Positions 43,634 through 53,192 of a stretch of 64,000 nt of DNA are shown piece after piece. Origin of the DNA: Blastococcus sp. HT6-4. Its GTDB lineage: Bacteria > Actinomycetota > Actinomycetes > Mycobacteriales > Geodermatophilaceae. Location of the stretch: NCBI RefSeq assembly GCF_039679125.1, contig NZ_CP155551.1:558001-622000 (forward strand). The letters are read 5' to 3'. The stretch's first letter is position 1. Every line of letters starts with the position of its first letter. The notes under the pieces are model-generated. The model searched no databases and was not told the DNA's origin. It was given only the letters and a program-made list of their open reading frames with translations. Position numbers and translations under genes: made by a program.

Positions 43634-45871
43634 GTCGGGCTCGACGAGGGCGACCGAGGTGATCCGGTGCACGGCGAAGGTGCGGTTCTCCCCGCGCCCC
43701 TCGTCGTAGCCGGACAGGAAGCCGCCGGCCAATGACACCGGCTGCACCACCCGCTGGCTGCCGCTGCCCTGCGCGTCGACGTAGCCAAGCCACACCGGCA
43801 CGCCCTCGCGGACGGCGCGGGACAGCAGCTCCAGCGTCGACGCCGTCGTCACCCCGGGCACCTGGCGCACCGCGTCCCCGCGGCGGGCGGCCAGCGCGGC
43901 GTCACCGGCGCGGATCTCCCGCACCGTCGAGTCCAGGTCGGCTCCGCTCAGCGGACGCGGCGCGGGGTGCGACTCGCCGCCGGGCCGGCGGCCGGCGGCG
44001 CGCGGCCGGGCCGGGGGCCGGGTGAGGACGGCGCCGCCCGGGTTCTCGCCGGCCGGGGCGTAGCCCGCCTCGCGCAGCACGGTGAGCACCTCGTCGGCGC
44101 CGAGGCCGCTCACCAGCACGCCGGGTGCCAGCCGGCGCAGCTCCGCGGAGGCGGTCCGCCGGTCGTTGAGCACCTGGGACAGCAGCCCGTGGTCGTCGGA
44201 GCGCACGTAGGACTCGATCGCCCCCACGCGCAGCCGGCCGTGCTGGCGGGCGACGTCGTCGACCAGGTAGTCCAGCGCCTGCGGCACCGGGGTGCGCGAC
44301 GCCTTGGTGAAGAAGTCGTGCAGGTCCGACGCCGACCACCCGGCGTCCAGCGCCCGGCGCACGCTGCTCTCCGACACCCGGAACACCGTCGCCCCGCCGG
44401 AGGACTCGACGTCGGCGGCGACGGCCAGCGTGTCGGCGAGCTCGGCCACCAGCGGCCCCGGCGCGATCAGCGACAGGTCCGGCTGGGCCAGCACGTGGTC
44501 GACCGGCTCGGGCAGCAGCCCGCGCATGCCGTCGGCGGCGCCGTCCTCCCCGGCGGCGAGCAGCCCCCGGCCGGCGGTGGACAGCACGCCGGACACCAGG
44601 ACGCCGAGCCGCGCGGCCTCGCCGAGCATGTCGGGCACCGGGGCCAGCCGGTCGGCGCGCCGCGGGGTGCGCCAGCGCAGCAGGGCGGTGAGGTCGTCCG
44701 GCACGAGCCCGGAGCCGGGCGGCTGCTCGGCGAGCACGGTCAGCGCCGAGCGGCGGATCGCCGGTGCCGTGTGCCGCACCAGGTCGGGGGAGAGCGGGTT
44801 GGCCGCCTTGCCCGCGAGGTCGCGCACCCCGACCAGCGAGGGCAGCCGCACGCCCGCCAGCCAGCCGGCGGCCAGCACCGCCCAGCGGTCGGCGAGGTCC
44901 TGCTCCCGCCAGACGTCGTAGCCGCGGGTGGGCAGCCACTCGTCGCGGTGCGGGCCGCCCACGTCCAGCAGCCCGGCGGCGGACGCGAGCTCCAGCAGCC
45001 AGGCGGCCTCGGGCTCGGACACGTGCAGGGCGCGGGCCAGTCGCTTCTGGTCGCGCACGCCCACCCCGCCGCTGCGCAGCAGCCCCGCCGGCTCCTCCTC
45101 GAGCAGCGCGAGCAGCTCGCCGATCCGCCCGACGCTCTCCAGCGCGGCGCCGGCGGCCTGGCGGTCCACCACCTGCGGGTCGCGGGTGACCACGGCCGGC
45201 TCGGGACGGCGCCGCGGCGGGCCGAAGGGGGAGTCACCACGCAGCAGCAGCCCGATCTCGCGCGGCAGCTCCACGTTGAGCGCGTCGATGCGGGCGAGCA
45301 GGCCGCGCTGCAGCAGCCGGCGGGCCGGGGTGGAGCCGCCGCTCGGGGTGTCGGGCAGGTGGCCGACCGGGCGGTCGCCGGCCAGCCGCTCCAGCACGCC
45401 GCGCTCTTCCGGGGACAGCTCGGCCAGCACGACGGGCAGGTCGGCCGGCAGCTGCACCCGCAGGTCGAGCGCGCGCCGGCCCAGCCCCGCCGGGTACCGG
45501 ACGGCGCGGCGCACCGGCTCGGGGGCGTGCAGCACGTCGTCGCCCCACAGCAGCGCCCGGGTGGTGAGCCGCTCGACGGCGCCGTCGAGGACGTCGTCGG
45601 GCACCTCCGGCAGCGCGGCGATCAGCGCGTCGGGGGCCATGCCGTCGGTGGGCGCCAGCAGCACGACGTCGAGCACCTGCAGCGTCGCGGCGTCCAGCTC
45701 GTCGAGCGCGCGGTCGACCGACACCGGCACCGCCAGACGGCTGGCGAGCGCGACGACGTCGGACGGCGCCGGGCGGGCGACGTCGGGCCGGGCGGCCAGC
45801 AGCGCGCGCAGCTGCTCGTCGCTGCGGGTGCGGAGCCAGGCGGCGAGCGTCGCGGGGGCTTCGGTGGACAT
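43622..45871 (-). CDS. helicase-associated protein with XPB-like N domain and WYL-like C end (749 aa)
   Basis: Actinobacterial partner of XPB, similar in place and length to mycobacterial Rv0862c. The N terminus begins LAAWLRTRSDEQLRALLAARPD in shortened form, then winged-helix repeats (about 50-450). A helicase-associated domain (about 450-600, LPEPVDHVLAQPDLSLIAPG) and a WYL-like end (VWLGYVDAQG, VQPVSLAGGFLSGY) follow. No helicase motifs. The ATG lies 7 nt after TAGCGT on the minus strand (leaderless pattern). Confidence 0.87.
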   Translation of the reverse strand: MSTEAPATLAAWLRTRSDEQLRALLAARPDVARPAPSDVVALASRLAVPVSVDRALDELDAATLQVLDVVLLAPTDGMAPDALIAALPEVPDDVLDGAVERLTTRALLWGDDVLHAPEPVRRAVRYPAGLGRRALDLRVQLPADLPVVLAELSPEERGVLERLAGDRPVGHLPDTPSGGSTPARRLLQRGLLARIDALNVELPREIGLLLRGDSPFGPPRRRPEPAVVTRDPQVVDRQAAGAALESVGRIGELLALLEEEPAGLLRSGGVGVRDQKRLARALHVSEPEAAWLLELASAAGLLDVGGPHRDEWLPTRGYDVWREQDLADRWAVLAAGWLAGVRLPSLVGVRDLAGKAANPLSPDLVRHTAPAIRRSALTVLAEQPPGSGLVPDDLTALLRWRTPRRADRLAPVPDMLGEAARLGVLVSGVLSTAGRGLLAAGEDGAADGMRGLLPEPVDHVLAQPDLSLIAPGPLVAELADTLAVAADVESSGGATVFRVSESSVRRALDAGWSASDLHDFFTKASRTPVPQALDYLVDDVARQHGRLRVGAIESYVRSDDHGLLSQVLNDRRTASAELRRLAPGVLVSGLGADEVLTVLREAGYAPAGENPGGAVLTRPPARPRAAGRRPGGESHPAPRPLSGADLDSTVREIRAGDAALAARRGDAVRQVPGVTTASTLELLSRAVREGVPVWLGYVDAQGSGSQRVVQPVSLAGGFLSGYDEGRGENRTFAVHRITSVALVEPDDAG

Positions 45872-45923
45872 CCGGTCCACGCTACGTCGCCGTTCCCGCC
45901 GACGCTGCTGCCAGCATGGGCCC

Positions 45924-46448
45924 GTGCATCCCGCGAGCGAGGACCCGAGCACCCGGACCGCCCTGGCCGCCCACCAGGTGGGCGCCCTGCGCTGGCTGGG
46001 GGCCGGCGTCATCGCGATCGTGCTGGGCGTGCTGCTCGGTGTCGCCGCGGTGGCGATCGCCGAGAGCAGCGGCCGCCGCCTGCCCGTCGCCGGGATGGCC
46101 GTCGTCGTCCTGGTGCTCGGGGGAGTGGTGGCGGTCGCCGTCGGGACCGGCGCCCTGCTCCGCACCCGCCGCTGGCGCCGGGCGCTGGCCGCCACCGCCT
46201 GGCGCACCGGCACCCTGCGGATCGCCGGCCCGGCTGCGCTGGTGTTCGAGCCCTACGGCTACGACGAGCTGGTCGACGAGCCGGTCCGCCTGCGGCTGCT
46301 GAGCACCGCGATCTGGCGCACCCGCGCGGTGCAGGCCCTCGACGGTGCGACGGTCCAGGCGGCCCCGGTGGGCGAGGGTCGCTGGGTGTTCACCGCCGAG
46401 GGCGTGGGCACCGTCTACGGCGCCCGGGAGACCGGCAGGCGGCGCTGA
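45924..46448 (+). CDS. two-TM membrane protein of unknown function (174 aa)
   Basis: Two membrane segments (WLGAGVIAIVLGVLLGVAAVAI and MAVVVLVLGGVVAVAVGTGALL, shortened) followed by a basic helix and a soluble beta-rich tail of about 80 residues. No named family recognised. The GTG lies 6 nt after CAGCAT (leaderless pattern). Divergent from the helicase-associated gene; the 52-bp gap holds both promoter hexamers. Confidence 0.72.
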   Translation: MHPASEDPSTRTALAAHQVGALRWLGAGVIAIVLGVLLGVAAVAIAESSGRRLPVAGMAVVVLVLGGVVAVAVGTGALLRTRRWRRALAATAWRTGTLRIAGPAALVFEPYGYDELVDEPVRLRLLSTAIWRTRAVQALDGATVQAAPVGEGRWVFTAEGVGTVYGARETGRRR

Positions 46449-46563
46449 ACGCGACGCCGGCTGCCCCCTCGGGGGCGGTGACGTGCGCCCGCGGGGCCGG
46501 ACGCGCCAAGATGGGGGCGACAGTGCACCGCCCGGTGCACCCGCGACCGCACACGGAGGCGTC

Positions 46564-46794
46564 ATGGCCAAGCGCAACGAGAAGCACGCCCACCTGGTGG
46601 AGCCGACCTGGGGCGAGTCGGAGGACGGCGGCCCGCCGCTGACCGAGCTCTCCGCCTCGGTGGCGGGGTCGCTCTCGCCGTTCGGGGAGGACCACAGCTT
46701 CCCGCTGCCGGTGGAGAGCCTCCGCTACGGGCACCCGACCGACAAGCCGAACCGGGCCGGCGTCCAGACGGTCGAAGGGCGGCGTCGGCGGTGA
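46564..46794 (+). CDS. small unknown protein (76 aa)
   Basis: Hydrophilic protein, no membrane segment. It begins [19 protein letters not shown] and has a conserved-looking middle, [19 protein letters not shown]. The ribosome site GGAGG lies 6 nt before the ATG. A small gene stands in the same place beside XPB in other actinobacteria. Function unknown. Confidence 0.68.
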   Translation: MAKRNEKHAHLVEPTWGESEDGGPPLTELSASVAGSLSPFGEDHSFPLPVESLRYGHPTDKPNRAGVQTVEGRRRR

Positions 46795-46876
46795 GCGATC
46801 CCGCGAAGGCGACGCCCGAGCGAGCATCGCAGGGAGCGCCGGCGACCGAGGAGCGGAACGAGGGCGGAGCCGAGCG

Positions 46877-48529
46877 ATGAGCACAGCGCTGCCGTCCTAC
46901 AGCAGCGGGACGTCGACGGTCCCGCTGCTCGGCGACACGATCGGGGCGAACCTCGACCGGACGGCAGCGCGGGTGGGTGACCACGAAGCGCTGGTCGAGT
47001 GCGCCTCGGGCCGCCGCTGGACCTACCCGCAGCTGGTCGCCGACGTCGACGCCTGCGCCCTGGGGCTGGACTCCCTCGGGGTGCGGAAGGGCGACCGGGT
47101 CGGCATCTGGGCGCCCAACTGCGCGGAGTGGGTGTTCGTCCAGTACGCGACGGCGAAGCTCGGCGCGATCCTGGTCAACATCAACCCGGCCTACCGCACC
47201 CACGAGCTGGCCTACGTGCTGGAGCAGGCCGGCATCTCCGTGCTGGTCAGCGCGCCGGAGTTCAGGACCAGCGACTACCGGGCGATGGTCGCCGAGGTGC
47301 GTGGCGACTGCCCCGAGCTGCGCCAGGTGGTCTTCCTCGGCTCGCCCGAGTGGGCCGGGCTGATGGACGCGGGACGGGCCGCCGACCGGTCGCTGCTCGC
47401 CGAGCGGGCCACCGAGCTGTCGGCCGACGACCCGATCAACATCCAGTACACGTCGGGGACCACCGGCTTCCCGAAGGGCGCCACCCTCACCCACCACAAC
47501 CTGCTCAACAACGGGTTCTTCGTGGGGGAGGGCTGCGGCTACACCGAGGCCGACCGCGTCTGCATCCCGGTGCCCTACTACCACTGCTTCGGCATGGGGA
47601 TGGGCAACCTCGGCGCCACCTCGCACGGCGCCACGATGGTCATCCCGGCGCCCGGCTTCGACCCCGCGCTGACGCTGCAGGCGGTGCAGGACGAGCGGTG
47701 CACCTCGCTCTACGGCGTCCCGACGATGTTCATCGCGGAGCTCGGCCTGCCGGACTTCGCCGAGTACGACCTCTCCAGCCTGCGCACCGGGATCATGGCC
47801 GGCTCGCCGTGCCCGGTCGCCGTGATGGAGCGGGTGGTCGCCGAGATGGGCATGACCGAGGTGACCATCTGCTACGGCATGACCGAGACCTCACCGGTCT
47901 CCACGCAGACCGGCGCCGACGACGACCTGGAGCGGCGCACCGCCACCGTCGGCCGGGTGCACCCGCACCTCGAGGTGAAGGTGGTCGACCCGGCCACCGG
48001 GCTCACCGTGCCGCGCGGCACCCCGGGGGAGTTCTGCACCCGGGGCTACTCGGTGATGCTCGGGTACTGGAACGAGCCGGAGAAGACCGCCGAGGTCATC
48101 GACGCCGCCCGCTGGATGCACACCGGCGACCTCGCGGTCATGGACGACGCCGGCTACCTCAACATCGTCGGCCGGATCAAGGACATGGTCATCCGCGGCG
48201 GGGAGAACGTGTACCCGCGGGAGATCGAGGAGTTCCTCTACACCCACCCCGACGTGGTCGACGCGCAGGTCATCGGCGTCCCCGACGAGCGGTACGGGGA
48301 GGAGCTCATGGCCTGGGTCCGGCTGCGCGAGGGCGCCGAGCCGCTGACGCCCGAGGCGCTGAAGGAGTTCTGCGCCGGCAAGCTGGCCCACTACAAGGTG
48401 CCGCGGTACGTGAAGGTCGTCGACGAGTTCCCGATGACGGTCACGGGCAAGATCCGCAAGGTCGAGATGCGCCAGGTCTCGGTCGAGGAGCTCGGGCTGG
48501 AGTCGGCCGCGGCCGTGCGCAACGCCTGA
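46877..48529 (+). CDS. AMP-forming acyl-CoA synthetase (550 aa)
   Basis: Activates fatty acids to acyl-CoA by way of acyl-AMP. P-loop [19 protein letters not shown]5 motif [10 protein letters not shown]8 region [11 protein letters not shown] and [20 protein letters not shown] in shortened form, and catalytic Lys near the end in GKIRKVEM. Residues between match FadD medium/long-chain enzymes; chain length cannot be told. ATG start; ribosome site GGCGGAG. Ends in a 10-bp palindrome shared with the convergent nuclease gene. Confidence 0.93.
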   Translation: MSTALPSYSSGTSTVPLLGDTIGANLDRTAARVGDHEALVECASGRRWTYPQLVADVDACALGLDSLGVRKGDRVGIWAPNCAEWVFVQYATAKLGAILVNINPAYRTHELAYVLEQAGISVLVSAPEFRTSDYRAMVAEVRGDCPELRQVVFLGSPEWAGLMDAGRAADRSLLAERATELSADDPINIQYTSGTTGFPKGATLTHHNLLNNGFFVGEGCGYTEADRVCIPVPYYHCFGMGMGNLGATSHGATMVIPAPGFDPALTLQAVQDERCTSLYGVPTMFIAELGLPDFAEYDLSSLRTGIMAGSPCPVAVMERVVAEMGMTEVTICYGMTETSPVSTQTGADDDLERRTATVGRVHPHLEVKVVDPATGLTVPRGTPGEFCTRGYSVMLGYWNEPEKTAEVIDAARWMHTGDLAVMDDAGYLNIVGRIKDMVIRGGENVYPREIEEFLYTHPDVVDAQVIGVPDERYGEELMAWVRLREGAEPLTPEALKEFCAGKLAHYKVPRYVKVVDEFPMTVTGKIRKVEMRQVSVEELGLESAAAVRNA

Positions 48530-48531
48530 CG

Positions 48532-49299
48532 TCAGCCCGCCTCCACCGGCACCACCAGCGCCCGGTGGTCCGACAACGGCAGGCGCACGGCCTCGGCCGG
48601 GCCGCCGGCCCGGATGCCGCCGCGCACCAGGACGTGGTCGAGCTGCCGCGTCGGCCGCGGCGCCGGGAAGGTGGCGGCCTCGGCGATCGGCTGGAGGCCG
48701 CTGAGGCGGGCGGCCGCCGGCCGCTGCATGTTCAGGTCGCCCATGAGCACCAGCGGCTCCTGGGCCCCGTCCAGCGAGCGCACCAGGGCGCGCAGCTGCC
48801 GGCCGCCCCAGCCGGGGATGAACGACAGGTGGGTGTTGCACACCGTGAACTGCCCGAACGGCCCGTCCACCACGGCGACGACGGCGGCCCGCGGCTCGTC
48901 CCGGGCCAGGAAGGGGCGGCGGGAGTCCGGCGACCACAGCGGGACGCTGGCCCGCATCGGGGTCAGCCGCACCACCCGCCAGGAGACCACCGGGTAGCGG
49001 GAGAGCAGGGCGACGCCGTAGCCGGCCGAGCCCGGCTGCTCGTCCCCGGTCGCGGCCGTCCAGGTGCCGCCCGGGGTCCCGGACAGGGCCGCGACGAACC
49101 GGGAGTCGACCGCCCCCATCGCCTCGGCCGCCACGGCGGTCAGGTCGGCGCCGAGCGACCGCGGCTGGTCGCGGTCGACCTCCTGCAGGCCGAGGACGTC
49201 GGCGTCCAGGGTCTTGACGGCGGCGGCGAGCCGGTCGACGTCGACCCGGCCGTCGTCGAGCGAGCGTCCGTGCAGGAGGTTGAAGGTCGCGATGCGCAC
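48532..49299 (-). CDS. endonuclease/exonuclease/phosphatase family protein (255 aa)
   Basis: EEP-fold metal-dependent phosphodiesterase. Blocks: IATFNLLHG, LGLQEVDRDQ (metal Glu), TVCNTHLSF, MGDLNMQR, QLDHVLV and LSDHRALV (catalytic Asp-His). Target (DNA, lipid or nucleotide) not evident; no signal peptide, so cytoplasmic. The GTG at 49299 follows CACTGG, a weak minus-10. Convergent with the acyl-CoA synthetase. Confidence 0.87.
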   Translation of the reverse strand: MRIATFNLLHGRSLDDGRVDVDRLAAAVKTLDADVLGLQEVDRDQPRSLGADLTAVAAEAMGAVDSRFVAALSGTPGGTWTAATGDEQPGSAGYGVALLSRYPVVSWRVVRLTPMRASVPLWSPDSRRPFLARDEPRAAVVAVVDGPFGQFTVCNTHLSFIPGWGGRQLRALVRSLDGAQEPLVLMGDLNMQRPAAARLSGLQPIAEAATFPAPRPTRQLDHVLVRGGIRAGGPAEAVRLPLSDHRALVVPVEAG

Positions 49300-49377
49300 G
49301 TCGGTCCAGTGCCCGGTCCCCGCCGGATCTACCCCGCACCGTGCGTGCGCCGGTGACCGACGGGTAGCGAGCGGTGC

Positions 49378-49944
49378 GTGCAGACCTCCTCGCGGGACCA
49401 GGTACGCGACCTGCTGAAGCGGACCGCGGTCGCGCTCAAGGAGGGAGACGTGCCGTTCGCCCTGTGCGGGGGCTACGCCGCGTGGGCGCGCGGCGCGCCC
49501 GAGCCGGACCACGACGCCGACTTCCTCGTCCCGGCCGCCGAGGCCGGGCGGGCGGCCAAGGCGCTGGCCGACGCCGGCCTGGAGGTGGTGGATCCGGCCG
49601 AGGACTGGCTGCTCAAGATCGAGCGGGACGACGTCTTCGTCGACGTGATCTGGCGGACCTGCGGGCGCCCGGTGGAGGCCGACCTGGTCGAGCGTGCCGA
49701 CACGCTGCCCGTCCTGTCGGTGCAGATGCCGGTGCTGGCGCCGACCGACATCGTGACCTCCAAGCTGATGGCCCTCGACGAGCACTACTGCGACTTCTCC
49801 CGGCTGCTGCCGGTCGCCCGGGCGCTGCGCGAGCAGGTCGACTGGGCGCAGGTGGCCCGCACGGTGGCGGAGAACGACTTCGCCGTCGTCTTCCTCGCGC
49901 TGCTGGACCGGCTCCGGATCGCCCCGGACGTCAGCCGGGGATGA
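49378..49944 (+). CDS. nucleotidyltransferase-fold protein (188 aa)
   Basis: Minimal nucleotidyltransferase-like domain: FALCGGYAAWARG then the acidic pair in DHDADFLVP, and a third Asp in VFVDVIW. This is the pattern of AbiEii/MNT-related stand-alone enzymes. No HEPN partner or toxin gene is adjacent, so a toxin-antitoxin role is not supported here. GTG start. Its last 14 bp overlap the convergent DUF202 gene. Confidence 0.8.
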   Translation: MQTSSRDQVRDLLKRTAVALKEGDVPFALCGGYAAWARGAPEPDHDADFLVPAAEAGRAAKALADAGLEVVDPAEDWLLKIERDDVFVDVIWRTCGRPVEADLVERADTLPVLSVQMPVLAPTDIVTSKLMALDEHYCDFSRLLPVARALREQVDWAQVARTVAENDFAVVFLALLDRLRIAPDVSRG

Positions 49945-50257
49945 GGACGGCCACGGCGGCGGCGAGCGCGGTGAGGACGACGCCGGCCGTGGCCGCGCGT
50001 ACGAGCGCGGGGGAGGCCACGCTCGCACCGTCGGCCCGGTCGCGCCTGAGCCGCCGGTAGCGCAGGGGGGCCACGCAGCCGAGGAGGGCCAGGCCGATCA
50101 GGGCCGCGAGACCGGCGGCGACGACGAGCGCGGGACGGTCGGCGGCCACCGCCCGGAAGGCGATCAGCCCCGCGACGGCCAGCAGACCCAGGCCCGTGCG
50201 CTGCCAGGAGAGATCGGTGCGCTCACCCGCTACCCCGGGGGGCTCCGGCCGGGTCAG
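49931..50257 (-). CDS. DUF202 membrane protein, probable CTG start (108 aa)
   Basis: Small membrane protein with three helices and the family start ERTDLSWQRTGL. No ATG, GTG or TTG lies in frame near the domain; the nearest upstream start (50338) would add an Arg-rich leader inside the previous gene. CTG at 50257 overlaps the upstream stop as CTGA and has GAGGTG 5 nt before it, so I choose it. Paired with the YidH-type gene. Confidence 0.75.
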   Translation of the reverse strand: MTRPEPPGVAGERTDLSWQRTGLGLLAVAGLIAFRAVAADRPALVVAAGLAALIGLALLGCVAPLRYRRLRRDRADGASVASPALVRAATAGVVLTALAAAVAVLIPG

Positions 50258-50610
50258 CGGAGCACCTCGAGGGCGACCAGCACACCGACGACGACCACCA
50301 CTGCGGCGACCGCCGCGGTCGCGGCGGGCACCACCCATCCCTCGGGCAGGGGCTGGTCGGCGCGGATGGCGGCCTCGTTCCGCCGCCAGCGGTGGTACCC
50401 CGCGAGAGCGGCCCCCAGCCCGATGAGCACCAGCGCCAGCGCGACGGCGGCGCTGCCCCAGGACACCCCCAGGTCGGGGGCGTAGGTGGCGACGGCCACC
50501 CCGCCGGCCACCAGCGCCAGGCCGGTGCGCAGCCAGGCGAGCAGCGTGCGCTCGTTGGCGAGGGTGAACCGGTAGTCGGGGTGGTCGGGACCGTCGGCGG
50601 GCGGGGGCAC
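50254..50610 (-). CDS. YidH/DUF202 membrane protein (118 aa)
   Basis: Three membrane segments with family start FTLANERTLLAWLRTGLAL. YidH/YidG-like pairs are found together in many bacteria; function unknown. The GTG at 50610 lies 6 nt after TACCCT on the minus strand (leaderless pattern). Coupled to the second DUF202 gene by a CTGA overlap. Confidence 0.87.
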   Translation of the reverse strand: MPPPADGPDHPDYRFTLANERTLLAWLRTGLALVAGGVAVATYAPDLGVSWGSAAVALALVLIGLGAALAGYHRWRRNEAAIRADQPLPEGWVVPAATAAVAAVVVVVGVLVALEVLR

Positions 50611-50761
50611 CCGGTCAGGGTAGGGAGGTGCCGCCCCGGCGTCGGGAATCGGCAGGTCGGAGCAGCGGGGCGGCGGCTAACCTGGGCACCGGGTGGAGCC
50701 TGCCGCCCGTCGTCGCACCGGCCCGCGGGCCGCGCCGTACCGAGAACTGAGGGATTCCACC

Positions 50762-51154
50762 GTGCCCACCGGCAGAGTGAAGTGGTTCAACGCGGAGAAG
50801 GGCTTCGGGTTCCTGTCCCGCGAGGACGGGCCCGACGTCTTCGTGCACAAGGACGCGCTCCCGGCCGGCACCGACCTCAAGCCCGGCCAGCGGGTGGAGT
50901 TCGGGATCGTCGCCGGCCGCCGGGGTGACCAGGCCCTGCAGGTGCGCATCCTCGACCCGCTGCCGTCGGTGGCCGCCGGCGTCGCTGCTGCCAGCCGCAA
51001 GAAGCCCGACGAGCTGGTGCCGATCATCGAGGACCTGATCAAGCTGCTCGACGACGTGTCCGAGGGCCTGCGGCACGGCCGGTACCCCGAGCGCGGCCAC
51101 GCCCGCAAGGTGGCCGCCGTGCTGCGCGCCGTCGCCGGCGACCTGGAGGGCTGA
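50762..51154 (+). CDS. cold-shock-domain protein with C-terminal extension (130 aa)
   Basis: N-terminal cold-shock domain (about 1-68) with [16 protein letters not shown] and DVFVHKDAL, plus a helical extension of about 60 residues ([22 protein letters not shown]) found in actinobacterial CspB-type proteins such as Rv0871. The extension may bind partners. The GTG follows GAGGGA at about 9 nt. Ends in a palindrome with the convergent lipoprotein gene. Confidence 0.92.
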   Translation: MPTGRVKWFNAEKGFGFLSREDGPDVFVHKDALPAGTDLKPGQRVEFGIVAGRRGDQALQVRILDPLPSVAAGVAAASRKKPDELVPIIEDLIKLLDDVSEGLRHGRYPERGHARKVAAVLRAVAGDLEG

Positions 51155-51165
51155 CCGGTCAGCCC
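51148..51165. terminator. 18-bp perfect palindrome at convergent stops
   Basis: GGGCTGACC and its complement lie side by side and contain both stop codons (51152-51154 and 51159-51161). Only 4 bp separate the two genes. Confidence 0.65.
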
Positions 51166-51626
51166 CCGAGGTTCCCCCCGGCGCGGATGACGCCGACCGG
51201 CCACGCCGCCGAGAACTCGCCGCAGTCGCCGCCGCTGTCCTCGACCACCACGAGGTAGAAGGCCGGGGGGACGACGTCGGAGGAGTTGATCTCCGCGAAC
51301 GTCTCCGTGCCCTGCGGGACGTCGACCTCGCCGAGGAGCTCCTGCAGCGACTCGTCGAACACCTGGACCTGCCAGCCCTGCTCGGCGATGTCGTCGGGCA
51401 CGGTCAGGCTGATGGCCGTGTCGGGGGGGACCTCGACGATCGGCGGGGTGACCTCGTAGCGCTGCCCCTCGCCGTCCAGGCAGTACTGGGTCGGGCGGGC
51501 GGTGATGTCCTGGCCGCCGGCCTGCACCCGCACTTCGCCGGGTACGTCGGGCTCCGAGCCGCAGGCGGTCAGGGGAGCGGTGGCGCAGAGGGCGAGCATC
51601 GCGGCGGCGGTCCTTCTCACGACCAC
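51159..51626 (-). CDS. DUF2771-type lipoprotein (155 aa)
   Basis: Signal peptide RRTAAAMLALCATAPLTAC with a lipobox (LTAC, Cys about 22), then a beta-rich domain: YCLDGEGQRYEVTPP, ISLTVPDDIAEQGW, FYLVVVEDSGGDC. Two Cys may form a disulfide. Cell-surface, function unknown. GTG at 51626 or 51620; the gene overlaps the end of the MFS gene by 10 bp, so it is co-expressed. Confidence 0.82.
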   Translation of the reverse strand: MVVRRTAAAMLALCATAPLTACGSEPDVPGEVRVQAGGQDITARPTQYCLDGEGQRYEVTPPIVEVPPDTAISLTVPDDIAEQGWQVQVFDESLQELLGEVDVPQGTETFAEINSSDVVPPAFYLVVVEDSGGDCGEFSAAWPVGVIRAGGNLGG

Positions 51627-53119
51627 GACGGTCCCACCGGTGCCGTCGGCGCCTCCGGGGACCCCGCCTCCGGCGCCGGCGGGCGGCTGCGGTGCAGGGT
51701 CCACATGATCAGCCCCACGGCGACGGCGAGCAGCGCCGCGGCCACGGTGAAGCCCAGCCAGCCGGTGGGGGGCAGCGCGATGCCCAACGCCCCGCCGGCC
51801 ACCCAGGACAGCTGGAGCATCGTCTCGGAGCGGGCGAACGCCGAGGCGCGCAGGCGCTCGGGCACCTCCCGCTGGATGATCGCGTCCAGGGAGACCTTGC
51901 CCAGCGCGTTGGCCACGGCGGCCACGCCGGCCACCAGCACCGCCATGCCGAAGCCGTAGAAGACCGCGGCCAGCACCGTGACACCGGTCGCCGTCGCCGC
52001 GGCGTACAGGACCAGCCGGTCCGGGGCGGCGGTGTGCATCCGGGAGCCGACCGCGGTCCCGGCGAAGCTGCCCGCGCCCGCGGCCGCCGCGATCGCACCC
52101 AGCGCGAGGGTCGCCTCCCAGCCGTCCGGGAACGTCGCCTGCACGAGGAACGCGGAGAAGATCGTGAGGAAGCCGCCGAGGCCGCGCAGCGCGGCGTTGG
52201 CGCGCAGCGCCAGCACCACGTGCGGGCTGACCCGGCGGCGACGACGGCCGGGCCGCGGGAGCTCGGCCGTGGTGGTGAGCACGTCGGCGGGCTCCTCGCC
52301 CGTGGGGACGTCGACGTGCCGGGGCAGCCGGACGGCGAGCACCGCGCCGCCGACGAACACCGCGGCGGTGGCCCACAGCTCCCAGTCGAAGCCGAGGACG
52401 GTGGCGATCCCCGCGGCGATCGCGCCGGCGACGCCCGCGGTCGCGAGACCGAACACCGACAGCCGCGCGTTGGCCGACGTCAGCGACATCGCGCCGGGCA
52501 GGACCCGGGGCACGACGGCCGCGCGCAGCACGTTGTGCGCCTTGGACAGCACCAGCACGCCCAGCGCCGCCGGGTACAGCCAGAGGTCGTCGTGGTGCGC
52601 GGCCATGACCAGCGCCAGCGCCGCACGGCCGGCCAGCGAGGTGGCGATCGCCCACCGGCGGCCGCGCTGCAGCCGGTCCAGTGCCGGGCCGATCACCGGG
52701 GCCAGGACGGCGAACGGCGCCATCGTCACCAGCAGGTAGAGCGCGACGTTCCCGCGCTGGGCGTCGGTGGTGGCCGCGAAGAACAGTGTCCCGGCCAGGG
52801 AGACGGCGATCATCGCGTCGCCGGCCATGTGCAGGGCGTTGACCCACAGCAGGTGGGTCAGGCCGCTCTCGCCGGCGCCGTCGGCGCGGCTGGCGGTGCG
52901 CACCCGGCGGGCGGCGGCGGTGGTCAGCTCGCGGCTGCGGGCGACCGCGACGCGGGTCACGGTGACGCGGGGCCGGGCCGCCGGCTCCGGACCCGCCGAC
53001 GGCAGCGGGCGGGTCTGCGGCCGGGGGACCTCCAGCGGGGTCGTGTCCGCCTCGGCCGGGGCGGGCGGGCCCTGGCGCGTCCACCGGCGCGTGCCGGTCG
53101 GGCGGCGGGTGGCGGACAC
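51617..53119 (-). CDS. MFS transporter (500 aa)
   Basis: Twelve-helix transporter with a hydrophilic N-terminal extension of about 75 residues (Pro/Arg-rich). Blocks LLWVNALHMAGDAMIAVSLAG (shortened) and RLQRGRRWAIA mark the first half, and SLDAIIQREVPERLRASAFARSE (shortened) the second, typical of the actinobacterial Rv0876c-like group. Substrate unknown. The GTG lies 6 nt after CACCAT (leaderless pattern). Divergent from the DUF3027 gene. Confidence 0.87.
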   Translation of the reverse strand: MSATRRPTGTRRWTRQGPPAPAEADTTPLEVPRPQTRPLPSAGPEPAARPRVTVTRVAVARSRELTTAAARRVRTASRADGAGESGLTHLLWVNALHMAGDAMIAVSLAGTLFFAATTDAQRGNVALYLLVTMAPFAVLAPVIGPALDRLQRGRRWAIATSLAGRAALALVMAAHHDDLWLYPAALGVLVLSKAHNVLRAAVVPRVLPGAMSLTSANARLSVFGLATAGVAGAIAAGIATVLGFDWELWATAAVFVGGAVLAVRLPRHVDVPTGEEPADVLTTTAELPRPGRRRRRVSPHVVLALRANAALRGLGGFLTIFSAFLVQATFPDGWEATLALGAIAAAAGAGSFAGTAVGSRMHTAAPDRLVLYAAATATGVTVLAAVFYGFGMAVLVAGVAAVANALGKVSLDAIIQREVPERLRASAFARSETMLQLSWVAGGALGIALPPTGWLGFTVAAALLAVAVGLIMWTLHRSRPPAPEAGSPEAPTAPVGPSWS

Positions 53120-53192
53120 GGGCCCATGGTGCCGCACCGATCCGGGAGTGCGGGCGGAGACGCCCGGCCGGTCGTCAGCCACAATGGGGGGC

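Noticed and set aside
49378..49944. Nucleotidyltransferase as part of a toxin-antitoxin pair
   Set aside because: No HEPN or AbiE partner gene is adjacent; neighbours are an EEP nuclease and DUF202 genes.
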